Below are positions 1 through 13,494 of a stretch of DNA of 64,000 nt, piece by piece. A program made the position numbers and the translations under genes. How positions within the stretch are numbered: position 1 is the first letter of the stretch; every line of letters starts with the position of its first letter. Origin of the DNA: Epiperipatus broadwayi (taxonomy: Eukaryota > Onychophora > Udeonychophora > Euonychophora > Peripatidae); the NCBI GenBank assembly GCA_028023455.1, contig JAQFVV010000031.1:8608093-8672092 (forward strand), written 5' to 3'. The notes below the pieces were generated by a model, which was given only the letters and a program-made list of their open reading frames with translations, had not been told where the DNA came from and made no database searches.

Positions 1-950
1 ATGAGTGCTGTGGAGCCCATAAAACTGAACAATTAATGACAAATTGTTTTTTCTGACCTACAATGCATCACAATATTGTAAAAAAATCAAAACTGTCACA
101 TATGCTTAAAGGCTAAGCCAGTAAACAGAAGTTATATGGATTCAGTTAATAATATCCCCAAAAGAGCAAATGAAATATTAGCAGTGGATTTTTACAGTCC
201 ATTATCATCCTTTAATAAGTAAAAATACTTGTTAGTGGCCTATTATCTTTTCATGAAATTTATGGCTGCTTATCCTATACCTCAAACTAATACTAAATTC
301 ACTATTAAATAATACTAGCCACCCTGCATTTTAAAAAGATAGGAAAACCAGGAACAATCTTAACTGTCCATGGTACCACATTTCTATCTAAAAAATGGAC
401 TGCATGAGTATATAAACAACAGATAAAACATGTGCTTACTTTTAATATGAACCCACAATAGAGTACTTGTAAATGTGTAATGTGGCAACTCGGATGTTAT
501 TTAGAACCTACTTAAAAGACAAGCATAAAGGTTGGATAAAGCATACATAGTACATAGTCAATTATATCAATTGGAGTGTAAATGAATCCACTGGATTTGC
601 ATCCATCAGACTACAATTGTGATAAAATACCCCAATTTTATTCTACACACTAATGCCTATGCTTGTAGATTCTCCCATCAACCCAGAAAAGAATTGAATA
701 GTGGCATATAATAAAATGCTAACAATGAGCAAAAGGCATAACACACTCTAAAAGAAAAGTAAGTACAATTTCAAAACAGGTGATAGAGTTTAAATTAAGA
801 TACCCCATGTAAGTAATGCCAAAGAATTTATCTTCCACAAATTCTGTGATCTATATGAGAAGACATTTACCATCATCAAATGTGTTGGTCCAAATGCATA
901 CTGGATAGATAAAGGCAATAGTATAAAAGGGATCTACATGCCCAAAGAAT
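1..950 (+). pseudogene. Decayed Gypsy-type (Metaviridae) integrase fragment
   Basis: Integrase inserts LTR-retroelement cDNA into the host genome. The reading frame is broken many times, but pieces in order resemble the family: a CxxC zinc-knuckle pair (codons at 94-96 and 103-105) followed by a lysine-containing link; the core start with VDFYSP around 184-201, carrying the first catalytic Asp; a region near 366-390 reading VHGTTF, where the second catalytic Asp appears replaced by His; VNESTGF near 580-600; and a C-terminal domain around 780-940 with a GPNAYWI-like strand. The frame changes between these blocks and there are several stop codons, so it cannot be functional. It begins at or before the window edge, so its 5' part (RT, RNase H) may lie outside. 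No LTR was recognised next to it. Confidence 0.6.
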
Positions 951-2945
951 AAAGCCATACCATTGAAAAAAGTAATAGATTTACCACTAACTTAAAAGAA
1001 AGTACAACACTATAGACTGCAAACCCAAAAACTCAAATAGTAGCCAACAATGCATATATTTGAATAAAGTTTTGCATAAACCAATAACATTGATGAAATC
1101 TTTAGCAAGAAACATAAATAAAGAAAGACCACAGATGTGGAAATGACTTTTCCCTAATTCTGTTTTTAAATTTTCTTGTTCAAACAATAAACAATGTAAA
1201 TATGTTTATTAAATTTATTTAAATGATAAAACACAATTCTTGTTTTATTTTTCTGTGGTTAAATTTTTCTTAGTCATATATTTACACACATATCACAATC
1301 ATTACTTGCAGGTATACTGTATACCATACTTACTCCCATTAACAGACATATATTTATTTTACCCATATTCTGGCTTTGGTGATACAAATGTTCCCTGAAC
1401 CAAGGGATCAAGCAATATCTCCCAGAGTTTGACATCTGGAATAGCAGGAGTAAACTGAAATATGTAGGTAATAGGTTAAGGTTAGAATCAGTAGTTATTT
1501 AGATCTTACTCTCCTTTCTCTTAGGTATCAGTTTAATGTATGAAAGTATGTAAACATAGACAAGAGAGATATAGTCTTTTATCATCAGGAGGAACCTACC
1601 CATCTTTGTATATAGCAAGAAAAGACCATCCCTTTACAACATAATAATGGAACATTGGTGGAAAACTGACTTTTTAAATGCCCCAAAGACTGCCATGTCC
1701 ATAATTGTAATAATAAAGGGTATGCAAGGTATGTCTTATTCAAAATTCCCTCTATGTTCTACACACCAAAATAATAAAAAAACAGACCAAGATGCTTTCT
1801 CAGTTATGCATCAGATTCCACAGGTAATTGATATGTAATGACTAGCTTTTGATATGATACCTTATAACTAAAGAAATCAAATGCAAAACATAAACCTAAA
1901 AAAGTGTATCCAATATTATTACCTTTCTCAATACTTAATGTACTTACTCTTAGAGTTTAGCCTTAAAAGTAACCCAATACGACTTGATTATTTGCCAAAA
2001 TACAAAATAGAAACAAAGGAAATATTTTATTGAATATAATTTTTACTTATAAACAACTAAATATAAATAATGTATTTAATATTTCTAAATTATTAATGTT
2101 ATATAATACAATTGCTTATTAATGTTTGTGCAAGTGATCATCATTTAAATATTATCAGGGTAAAAAAAATTAAGTTATTCAAATAAAATATTAGAACACG
2201 ACCCATGTGCATTGATAAGTGATGAAATTCAAAACAAAAAATATATTCACAAAGTCATTTTAAATAAAACAAGTAGTGTATATTTTATTTATGTCTATAT
2301 ATTCTCTTTTTTTTTTTAAGAATGGCAATAATATCAAAATAACAAAGCATAATTTCCATTTTCATTTTATAGTCTTTTAATTCAATTTCTGTGACAGTCA
2401 TATTTGTGACATTTGTAATAAAATATTTATTAAGTTACATTTGTGTTGGAATGAAGACCATTCACTTCCTACAAATAAGACAAATATAACAATAATAATA
2501 TCAGCAGTTGCTAAAATTCAATGCTTCAACATCAGAGGTTTATTCTTTAGGATAGAATTATTTAATTCTGCAATCCAGATAAAAAAAATATCAAGATTCT
2601 CTTTAATCATACAAAATATAAATATATGTTTTCTAAACTACACTTCCCTCATTTTAAGGTCACTAAATGCTGACTTATTAAACTAATCTTCTTCACATTA
2701 TAAATGGTCCTCAAAATATTTTTTGATATATTCCTCTGTACCACATATAATTTTTAAGAATCTAGCAAGAGGTTGTATGACTAAGTTATAATAACTCTAA
2801 AAAGTATCCCCTACAATTAACTCTTATAAAAGAGATACTCATGTTTATGCAAATAAGTACATAGATATAAAACATTATTATATTAGTCTTAACCCTTGAA
2901 CATATCTTGTGATTATTTAATGACTACAAAATATTTGCTAACCAA
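951..2945. other. AT-rich spacer, nothing recognised
   Basis: Only short reading frames without recognisable composition. 1000-1850 may contain the decayed downstream part of the integrase-bearing element, but no LTR end, primer site or domain could be identified. 1850-2945 is very AT-rich with homopolymer runs. Confidence 0.5.
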
Positions 2946-3195
<250 letters not shown>

Positions 3196-4607
3196 TAAAT
3201 TTTTATAATGATAATCACACGAAAATGTTTTTTCCAAGCAAAAATGTTAACAAAAATTCATATAAAGAATCTGTTATATATTATGAATATATGCTATACA
3301 TATTAGATATATGTATGCGTATTATAAAAAATAATAATAAATTTGAAAAACAATACCTGCTATGAGAACATTGATGTGTCATGAGATATTAAAGAAAAAA
3401 ATAATAAAAATAACAAAGAACAAAATTAATGCACTTCAATTTTTTTTTTAAAAAAAAACTTAATCAGATCGATTGATCTTTTTAATATCTTTTAAAGTTT
3501 TTGAGAGTCATTTGATAGTTTATGTTTAGCCTTGCTTGAATCCAATTAACATAGCAGATTCTTTTTCTTAATGAAACACATGACTATGCTGATTATATAA
3601 AGGTACCTTTTTTTAAGTATTTTTTCTGCATGTCATGATGAAGAGAACTAATAGAAGTAATGGAATTATTTGAAATGTTTCTGTCGTTGCAATTCTTATC
3701 TCTATCTTGAAATCAAGGGGAAATTAGTTATTTTAAAACAATTTCTGTTATTTTTTTCAGGTGTATGCTTGCTAATAGCCTGTTCCCCTCTTTTAAGGTG
3801 AAAGTTTAAGAGGAAGAATAAAACAATAGAAATAAATTCCCAGCTAGTGACATTCATTTAGACAGTCATTCTTTGATATATAAAATTAAGATAAAGTTTC
3901 TTTACTTATTTTAGGTAGGAAAAAAAAACTTTTTTTTTTTTTTGCTTTTTTTCCAGTCAAAACAATTGTCAATAATAATAATTTTAAAAAATTAAAAGAA
4001 AAATCTCCAATCTCCTTTTTCTTTATTGCATCATCAATTGCCTTGGCGTTTTTTAACTTCACACTTCCAGGACACACATTGATTTCAGTCTTATTGTTAT
4101 ATTACATATCTGTTGATTTTTTTGATTTTTTTTAATATTTTACAATTAATTTTAAAAAAAATATATTTAAATAAATAAATACTACAGATATCTAAAATAA
4201 ATATAAACATTTCATGATACATAAAAAAAAACAGATATTTGTAAATAATAAATTACATTTTTAAAAAACAAATAGATTTATCAGTATATTTTAATCATTA
4301 GCATTTCCTAAATTAATTTTCATATAGATTTTTATTTACTTTGTATATATCATTATCATTGTTAAAATAATTGTAATCATCAACAAATGTATGCCATAAA
4401 AGTATAAAAAGACAAGAAAATAATAATAAAAAACAAAAAAAGATACAACAAAATTCAACAAAGAAAAAAAATTGCAAGTTTCTACTGCAACCTTAAAATA
4501 TACTGTGATGTGTATAAAATAATTATTTCTATGAAGGACGAAAGACAAATTTTACTAATGAAAGATATCCATTAACTTTTTGCTAATTAATAATTCAAAA
4601 TTTATTC

Positions 4608-4638
<31 letters not shown>

Positions 4639-4848
4639 CTGGATGAGGAGAGATTGGAGGAAAACCTGGAAAAACTATCATCAATCCCAAGTAAACATAA
4701 AATGAAATATCAAATTAATTATTAAAGTAATGTTTAATAATTCCAAAATATATTTAAGTGATTTTATATATTACAGAGAGCATGAGATCAAAAGATCTCT
4801 GAAAGATGCCAGTTTGATTTCCCAGAGCAATTAATAGTAACTATATCA
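3196..4848. other. AT-rich spacer with short TA tract
   Basis: Homopolymers and short A/T runs, with a (TA)n tract near 4607-4634. No coding or RNA signal seen. Confidence 0.5.
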
Positions 4849-4849
4849 T

Positions 4850-5330
4850 ACATCCACCAGCATTATTGATTATAAAAGTAATAGTCAAAATCAACAGTCA
4901 ATATGGTGGCAGGATTACAAATGTGTCTTCTGTAGACCAGGCCAACTATTTACTCTTTGTCAGCTTGGGTCAATTATTTAGTCATTAATCTGAAAGCACA
5001 AAAAAGTGCTCATCCATCAGAGTAAATAATAATAATAAATCAGAAAAATAATTCAGGAACATTAAAACATGCTGATTATCATCAATGCTCTGGCCACTTA
5101 CACTGGCCAATAATAAAATTCACTTCTAAGATTAAACTAAAATAAACTGTAGTGCATGGGATTATTTTAAAATGTATTGTCTTTTTTGCAACAAGGATGA
5201 TGATTGATCATCTCTGGATGCCCAAAAGCACTAGTATACATCCCCATTTATATTTCAGCCATTATTGCACAAATGTATCTCAGAGAACATAAGCTCTATT
5301 ACTGTTATTGTGAACAAAAAATAATGATGC
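4850..5330 (+). repeat. Dispersed repeat R2, copy 1
   Basis: About 480 bp that reappears, degenerate, in inverse orientation at about 12340-12960. Shared landmarks include a TCTGTAGACCAGGCCAAC-like block near 4929, a block around CATGCTGATTATCATC near 5067, and GCAGTGTAC-free AT spacers between them; a block reading GCCATTATTGCACAAAT lies near 5258. No open reading frame is conserved between the two copies, so it looks like a non-coding transposable repeat. Its ends are uncertain. Confidence 0.65.
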
Positions 5331-6331
5331 AAAACAATTTTTAACATTTGTCTACAAGCCCACCAACAACAAAAAATAAATAAATGATATTAAGATCTGT
5401 ATCTGTAGAATCAGGCTTCTGATTCTGAACAACATACAGTAATAAAAGTCATTACATTATGATTTACACGATTAATATACAAATTACAAGTCATTACATT
5501 GATTACACTACTTCTTAATATGTTTCTACAAATGCATATATATATATGTGTGTGTGCGTGTGTGTGTGTGTGTGGGTACACAGATGTGCAACCCACAATA
5601 TACAATAGAAACATTTCAATTGACATTTAACAAAATTTAAAAGTGTCCAAATTTTTTTATATGAGTTTTATCTAACAAACATTGATCTACATATACACAA
5701 CATACATGAGTGTGTACACAATCTCTGAATATATTTGACTTGTTACAAAATAATTATCAAAATCTTAAATTATATAAAAATACAACAAATGATTAATGTT
5801 CCAGTTAAATGATATATATTTTACATACTAGGTTTACTGAAAAAAAATATATATATAATTTCACAACTATGCACTATATTAATTTATCTGCATAACATTT
5901 GTATTTATCACAATAAAATTATTAAAGATTATTTTGATAATTTAGTTTTCTTTGCTGAATGTGGTCTTTTTTCTTTAAAATAAGTACAATCAATTTGTTG
6001 ACGGTTGATTGACTAATTATCAATACATTTTAAAATGTCTCCTTTTTTTTTAAAAAAAATAATAATAATAAAATCAGTATTTTACTGATTATTATAAAAA
6101 TCTGTTTTTAGATCCTCCCCCCAAAAAAAAGACTGCCAAGAAATTAACACTTGACTTTTTGATTTTAATTAAATGCAAAAAAAAACATTACTTGTTATCT
6201 TTTAAAATATATAAATGTTTATGTGACTTAAAAATAATATTGTTTTATATGTGTTTATTTTTAAATGGATTATTTAAAAACAATTCATTCATGTATAAAT
6301 GTTTATAAGTGCTTTTCTTCATATAATCACA

Positions 6332-6376
<45 letters not shown>

Positions 6377-7402
6377 CTACTTCTGCATCAACTGATGGTT
6401 TCTCTTGATGCAGATCTATCCAGGAAAGTCATAATGAGGAAGTTATAATCCAGAGAGTTGTCAGTATCAGGAAAGTATAATTCAGATATGTTTATTGGCA
6501 TATGTATACTAATTTCTTCAAGATTTCTTTTGGTAAGCTTGGTTTTTGGTGCATGCAGTAAAATGTTGTCTAGGCAAGTTTGGCTGCAGTGATTTCTCTT
6601 CTGTCTGGGATTGATGAGCTTCAGGACAGAAAACTATTTTGTTAAGGTTATGAATTTCAACACAAAGAAATGGGTCTTTATCCTCCATATGAATTGAAAC
6701 TCCACTACTGAACAAATAAACTACTGCTGAATCTGCTGCCTTGACATCAACTACATCTCATGGAAGCTCTGTATAAATCTGCCATCCATTTCTGGCCATC
6801 TAAAACCAACTGATGCAAACTTCAACAAGCTGCAATAAAATATAACCAACTTTGCAGCTGGCCAATTTAGCCAATGCTTTCTCAAAAATTTAAACTAGAC
6901 TGTTCTGTCCAGTTCTTACAAAACTATAAGCCAAACTGAATTGATATTTTTTATTAATCTTTTTATAATCTTGGTTGGGTCAGGTGATAAAAACAGTGAC
7001 TGTTTTCAATCTGTCTAATCCTTTTGAAAACAAGTTTGAAGCTTTATCAAGTGTGATATACATGTTTTCACTTAGATAGAAATTTACTAATTAATTAAAA
7101 GATTAAAAAATAAACATTTTTATAATTATCAAAAAACATGCTTATGTTTAAATTACAAAATCAGAAAAATAATAATAATTATTATTTATTTAGACCTTTT
7201 TTTAAAATGTTTTCATTTATAATAAAATTCTCTTTTAAACTCAGAGTTATTTAACATTTTATTCCTTATTTTTTTATTCTAGGAAATGTAGAAAAATATC
7301 TACAAAAATGTATGTCTGTGTTTATTTTTAATTTTCCTTTATTTTATAATATATGTGTGCATACACATTACTATGTTGTGTGCCATATAATTAAAATGGT
7401 CA

Positions 7403-7482
<80 letters not shown>

Positions 7483-8475
7483 ACTGTAAAGATGATGTCT
7501 TCCAATTTTCACAATCTATATTAAACTTAATTTTGCATGAAACTAGAATGGTTTACAAATGTAAATCACATGATAATAGCATCAAATTTATTGACAACAG
7601 ATGAATTTCTGGTACAAATATGCTTGGAATTATTATGATATATATATATCAAAGCAAATATATATATATATATGTGTATATATGTGTATATATCATTATA
7701 TATATATGTGTGTGTGTGTGTATATATCAAAGTAAAAGAATTTTAAAAACATTTGCAATTATATTTTATCTTGAAGACTTTTCTGGCTATACAATATATT
7801 TGACTTAAATATTTTACAATAATTTCAAACTTTTTAAAGCAAAAAATATGCATTTAAATGATGATAATTTATCTTATTTTATTAAATTAATTTTAAAAAG
7901 AATTGATGGCAAAAATATTAAATTATAATATAATTAAAATATAAATCAAATTTATTAATTAACATGCTGAAAAAAATAAACATAGAATATGAAACAAAAA
8001 TAAAATATTGTAAAAACATAAAATAAAAATTTTTACAACAAATTCACTTATTTTATTTTATTTTTTCTGTAGAAAAAGATCTAGTAATTTAATTCATTTA
8101 TTTATATATATTTTGCCTTTATTTTTCATAATTAATTTTTTAAAATTTAAGTATTGCTATGTTAATTTACATATAATTTTCAATATAATAAGTATAATAA
8201 TGATGATGATGATGATGATGATTGCTCTATACAACTAACTCATGAAATGCAATCACTATTAACAACAGTGCCATTAGGTGTCATAATATCCCAATACCAA
8301 GAAAAGAATATAAAGGAACAACAGAAATTGTTGTACTAATAGAAAGAGTAGTGATAGTAGTTATATAATCAGCAGTAATAATAATAGTAGTATATACTGG
8401 AGGTTAATTTTGAAATAATTGTATCAGCCCATCACTATATCACAAATATGTCACATTAATATTTTCATTCATTAC
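5331..8475. other. AT-rich spacer with several microsatellites
   Basis: Contains a mixed (TA)(TG)n tract at about 5537-5574, (TA)n at 6335-6375, a long (TA)n at 7406-7480, mixed TA/TG tracts at 7636-7722 and a short GAT repeat at 8199-8222. The stretch around 6400-7030 is somewhat more complex, but no gene is recognised. Confidence 0.6.
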
Positions 8476-8529
8476 ACTATTCTTTGGTATTTCCTTTATG
8501 CATTTTAGTGGTATAGAAATCATTACAAC

Positions 8530-9010
8530 ATTACATGACCACCATTTCGTATGATTACACAATTTATTAACACAATATCAACTTTCTCAACCCCATATTG
8601 CCACCTAGTACAAGCATTAGTAATTAATGGATGTGAGAAGTTTAGTGGATCAAAATCCCTTTCAATTGCCTACTTATACAATATCTTTAGACTAGGTTTT
8701 TGCTTATGATTTTCACCAGTGAGGAAGCTTGAATATGAGAGCACTTCATCTAGATATTGAATCTAATGCATTCCTTCAGCAGCTCTCTTTTCCCTTTTTA
8801 AATAACTATAAAACTATGAGCTCAAACTGAAAAAAAAATGTTATACTGATCTAAGTCCAGTTCAGTATTCATATATTTTGCTGTCATTGTTTTTAATAAC
8901 CACACTTATACAGATGTAAATACAGCTCAGTGTCAATATATTTTGGGTCTTTAGATTTTACAACCATACCCACCAACATTTTTTGACCAGGATTGATATT
9001 AAACCATTAT
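8530..9010 (-). repeat. Repeat R1, degenerate solitary copy
   Basis: Resembles the R1 units at 10506-11860, in the orientation of the inverted unit there. It contains a CACCAGTGAGGAAGC version of module 1 near 8712, the GAGAGCACTTCATCTAGAT block near 8737, and a version of module 2 (TCCAGTTCAGTATTC) near 8855. Much diverged, with uncertain ends. Confidence 0.6.
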
Positions 9011-10430
9011 AACATCACATGGCCTTTGTTTCTTACCATACAGTAAATTTCTTCATACAGTGTTGCCATGTAAATCAAGCCATATTAATCAACATAATCT
9101 AAAAGGATAATGCATTAAAATTCTTATCTAGTTTACATTGGCAGAGTTTTATTTCTAAATGTGTTATTTCAATACTATTTTAATATCTTAAATTTTGTAA
9201 CTTAAATAAATGTGAAAATGTGTCATTAGCTATTATTTAAATCCTTCTGTATTCTGACAGATTTTTTTTACACTCACTTACTTTAAGCTTTCAACTTTCA
9301 CATTAATATTAAATCGTTATTATTTATCAGAATATAATAAATTTGACCTCATTTGATAGATATTTTTGTTTAGAAATTAAATAAATTTTAAAACAGCATA
9401 TTTGATTTTTGGAATTTATTTAAAAAATAGATTTTAATCACAATGAAGCATTATTTTGTCATCAAATTTCATGTGGAGCAGATTTAATTTGAAAAATGAA
9501 CTAAATCTTCTTCACTGATCTTTGTTTTAAATATCTGAATAAATTATTTTTAATATCTAGTAAATCTATCAATTTGTGCAGTAAATGTTTTTGAAATTTG
9601 TATGATATCACTATGTGTGATGACAGACTGTTTAGTGATGACATTTTTAGACACCAGTTCTATTCCCTGCAACTGTAATCTCTATGGTAAAATTATTCAG
9701 TCTATATTATTTTATATTTAAAAATAAAACATTTCTGTAAAAAAAATTAATACATAATAATATATATGTTTAATTTCCTATAATTATTACACAATTACCA
9801 TATGAAAATGATCATAAACTTGACATCTTTTGAATTTGTTGAAATTAAAATTTTAAAAGTAATATATACATAAATTTTAAAGCTGTAAAAAAGGTTGTAA
9901 AATTTCTCAGTAAAGGATGAAAAATGCAAACCTAATTTCTTGACATCTGGCCCATAAAACATTGTAATGAAAAACAAAAAATGTTTATTATGTTTAAATA
10001 GATACTAAAGATTAAAAAAATTGACAACATTTTTTATTCAATTGCTAATTATTTAGTTCAGATTTAAAATCAATAAAATATAAAACACCTGGAACTTGTT
10101 TTCACACTTTTTAGATGATGCATTTGTGAATTTTAGATTATACTGCAATTGATCAACTACAAACAAGACAGGAAAACATCTTCATAATTTAATTAATTTT
10201 TATATATGCTTTATAATATAATTAATTTTATAATTGCTTTATAATTTAGGTATAGCTAAATATACCTTTGAGTAAAATTCTCTAATTTGAACATATAGAT
10301 TGAAGGTTTTAATTTTCAAGTAATGACAATTACTTGGAATAAATTATGCTCATAGATTAACATTAGATTGCATTCATATTTTAATAGTATTTTTCATTGA
10401 GTGATGGTGCTTTTTTCATGGAAAAGGTGC
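9011..10430. other. AT-rich spacer
   Basis: No coding, RNA or repeat feature that I can support. Short reading frames only. Confidence 0.5.
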
Positions 10431-10505
10431 CGTGTTTTTTTTGTTTTCATTATTCCATCATTGATCCTTGTGACCAATTTTGATATTTGAAATATTAAGT
10501 GCTGA

Positions 10506-11860
10506 TGATAAACAATACAAGGCAAAACTCTCTCCATAAAGTAGTGCCACCCTGTGCTAAACAGAGTAATCAATGGATGCCAGAAGGCTTGTGCATAAAA
10601 TCCCTATCTAATGCCTACTCATCCAATATTCACCAGACTAGTATCTGGCTTATGGCCATCATCAGTGAAGAGCTTTGGATCTGAGAGCATTGCACCTAGA
10701 TCTTAGCTCTAATGCAACCCTCCAGCAACCACCTTTTATCTGTACTTAACTACAAAACTATGAGAATGAAATTGAAAACCTAAAAATATTTTCAATTTAA
10801 GCTCAATAGCTTATATAGTCATATGAGTCTGAAACCAATTCAGCTCAGGGTGGCACTACTGTATAGAGAGAATTTTGCCTTGTTTATAAACAATTATGTG
10901 CTAGTACAAGATGGTGATCATGTGATGCTTAGTGGTTTAACACCAATCCTGCCTGATAGGATAGTGGTGGCTATGGTTGTTAAAGAGCCAAAGACACCAA
11001 AATGTATGGGTGCTGAATTGAGTTCAGACTCATATGACTATATAAGCTATTGAGCTTAAATTGAAAATATTTTTTATGTTTTCAATTTCATTCTCATAGT
11101 TTTGTAGTTAAGTACAGATAAAAGGTGGTTGCTGGAGGGTTGCATTAGATCCTAAGATCTAGGTGCAGTGCTCTCAGATCCAAAGCTCCTCACTGATGAT
11201 GGCCACAAGCCAGAAACTAGTCTGGGGATATTGGATGAGTAGGCATTAGATAGGGATTTTATGCACAAGCCTTCTGGCATCCATTGATTACTCTGTTTAG
11301 CACAGGGTGGCACTTCTGTATGGAGAGAGTTTTGCCTTGTTTATAAACAATTATGTGCTAGTATGAGATGGTGATCATGTGATGCTTAGTGGTTTAACAC
11401 CAATCCTGCCTAATAGGATAGTGGTGGCTATGGTTGTTAAAGAGCCAAAGACACCAAAATGTATGGGTGCTGAATTGAGTTCAGACTCATATGACAATAT
11501 AAGCTATTGAGCTTAAATTGAAAATATTTTTTATGTTTTCAATTTCATTCTCATAATTTTGTAGTTAAGTACAGATAAAAGGTGGTTGCTGGAGGGTTGC
11601 ATTAGATCCTAAGATCTAGGTGCAGTGCTCTCAGATTTAAAGCTCCTCACTGATGATGGCCATAATCCAGAAACTAGTCTGGGGATATTGGATGAGTAGG
11701 CATTAGATAGGGATTTTATGCACAAGCCTTCTGGCATCCATTGATTACTCTGTTTAGCACAAGGTGGCACTATTGTATGGATAGAGTTTTGCCTTGTTTA
11801 TAAACAATCATGTGCTAGTATGAGATGGTGATCATGTGATGCTTAGTGATAAACAATACA
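10506..11860. repeat. Repeat R1 composite: one inverted unit plus two direct units
   Basis: From about 10506 to 10850 the sequence is the reverse complement of parts of the following units. Two direct units follow with a period of about 460 bp (the TTTATAAACAATTATGTGCTA block recurs near 10881, 11340 and, slightly changed, 11800). Each unit carries module 1 (ATCATCAGTGAGGAG-like, on the minus strand of the direct units) and module 2 (CTGAATTGAGTTCAGACTC). The direct units are nearly identical to each other by eye. The composite is flanked by the same 14 bases, TGATAAACAATACA, at 10506-10519 and 11847-11860, which could be a target-site duplication or a remnant of the unit itself. The short reading frames inside are not conserved. 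Confidence 0.85.
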
Positions 11861-12335
11861 CTTCTCATTTATATGATTTTTTTATATGTAGAATAAAACA
11901 ATATTAAAAAATTTATTTTTCAGGCCTTTAAAATATTAATTCTTTAATTTTTTTATTTGCCAATCTTTTACTTAATTCATGGTTTAGCTTTAATACTCCC
12001 ACATTTTTTTACATAGTAAAAATATATTACATTCTGTATATAAAGTGTCAATGGCAAAACATACATAAACATGGTACACAAAATAAATATGCTACAAAGT
12101 GTTAATAGATGAGCATGCTTTGGTGCAATATATCAGAATAACAGTCATCAACTATTAAAATAAAAAAGAAAATGTAATTAACAAATAAATCTTTGATTGA
12201 AAGTGTTATTAGAATTAGCAATGTACAAGTCTTTCTTAATTTTTATTTTCTTATGCAATAATTAAAGATCTGTCATTTTTCTTATTCAACTGTAATAAAT
12301 AATGGGTCATCCCCAATACATCCAAAGTTTAACTA
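11861..12335. other. AT-rich spacer
   Basis: Nothing recognised between the R1 composite and R2 copy 2. Confidence 0.5.
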
Positions 12336-12339
12336 TGAA

Positions 12340-12960
12340 ATTTATTCCAGTGGTGCTAAATAATTTTAGAATGTCTGTTTCCATCATCTCTTGGCCACAT
12401 GCAGTAATGAGCTTGTGTTCTTCTGAGCTATATTTGTGCAATAATGGCTGATATATAAATGGGGGTGTATATTAATTCTTTGTTGCATCCAGAGATCATC
12501 ATTCATCCTGGTTGGTGTAAAACAGAATACTCTTTAAATCCCATGCACTACATTTTATTTTATTTTAGTTTTATTAGAAGTTAAGCTTATAGTTGGTCAG
12601 TACATTAATGGTACTAAGTGGCCAAAACATTGACGATGATCAGCATGTTTCAATGTCCCAGGATTTTTGTTTTCTGATTTTTTTTTATTATTATGTATTC
12701 TGATGGATAAGCACTTAAGTTGATGCATCCAAATTAATGTTCAAATAATTGCCCAAGCTAGAAAAGCCTCAATAGTTAGCCTGGTCTACAGAAGACCCAT
12801 TTCAAATTTAGTCACAGATTGACTGTTGATTTTATTCTGATTTAGTGTAATGATTTATTTTGATGATGATATTCCTATCAATGATGTTGATGGATGATTT
12901 GTGCTTATTTTTAATGCTGATTTATGTATAATTATACTTGTAGTTGCTCTCTGAGTTATC
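12340..12960 (-). repeat. Dispersed repeat R2, copy 2 (inverted)
   Basis: Reverse-complement relative of 4850-5330. Blocks in order: TGTGCAATAATGGCTGATAT near 12444 (complement of the block near 5258), CATCCAGAGATCATCATTC near 12486, CCCATGCACTACA near 12540, GATGATCAGCATG near 12635 and CTGGTCTACAGAAGAC near 12781. Extensive substitutions and small indels show an old insertion. Confidence 0.65.
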
Positions 12961-13189
12961 TGGCTCATCTCTCAGAGATTTTATGATCTGATGTTCTGTT
13001 TAATATATCTTGCTTATATATATTTTTGATATTTAAAATTAATATATTTAATTTTCAATATTTGAAATATTTTGTACTCTTAATAATATTATACTTTTAA
13101 AAATTTTAAATTTAATTTTACTTGGGAGTGACGATTTGCCATCACCGCAGGTTCATTACTTTTTTTCCCCATTACTGCATCTCATTAGA

Positions 13190-13215
13190 ATATATATATA
13201 TATATATATATATAT
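13190..13215. repeat. (TA)n microsatellite
   Basis: Uninterrupted TA tract just left of the hairpin element at 13270-13428; a second TA tract lies to its right at about 13476-13492. Confidence 0.95.
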
Positions 13216-13269
13216 TGATAATAAATGTAAGAATACTCAAGGCTAAATCAATTTATAACTAATCATAGA

Positions 13270-13428
13270 AATCAGTTAGCACTTAGACAATCCCAATATC
13301 AATAACAATCATCAATCTTAACCTGTTGTCAAGACAACCACATTTATTAATAAGAGAAAGTTGTCTTGGCAACAGGTTGAGATTATTGATTGTTATTGAC
13401 ATTGGAATTGTCTAAGTGCTGACTGATT
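13270..13428. mobile_element. Hairpin MITE-like element with 69-bp arms
   Basis: The left arm (13270-13338) and right arm (13360-13428) are near-perfect reverse complements, separated by a ~21-bp loop. The outer ends read AATCAGTTAGCACTTAGAC and GTCTAAGTGCTGACTGATT. No coding capacity. A partial extra copy of the right-arm end follows at 13433-13477, between the hairpin and a TA tract. This looks like a foldback MITE, but I cannot assign a superfamily because no clear target-site duplication was found. Confidence 0.7.
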
Positions 13429-13494
13429 TTATTGTTGATTGTTATTAGTATTAGGATTGTCTAAGTGATGACTGATTATATATATATATATATT

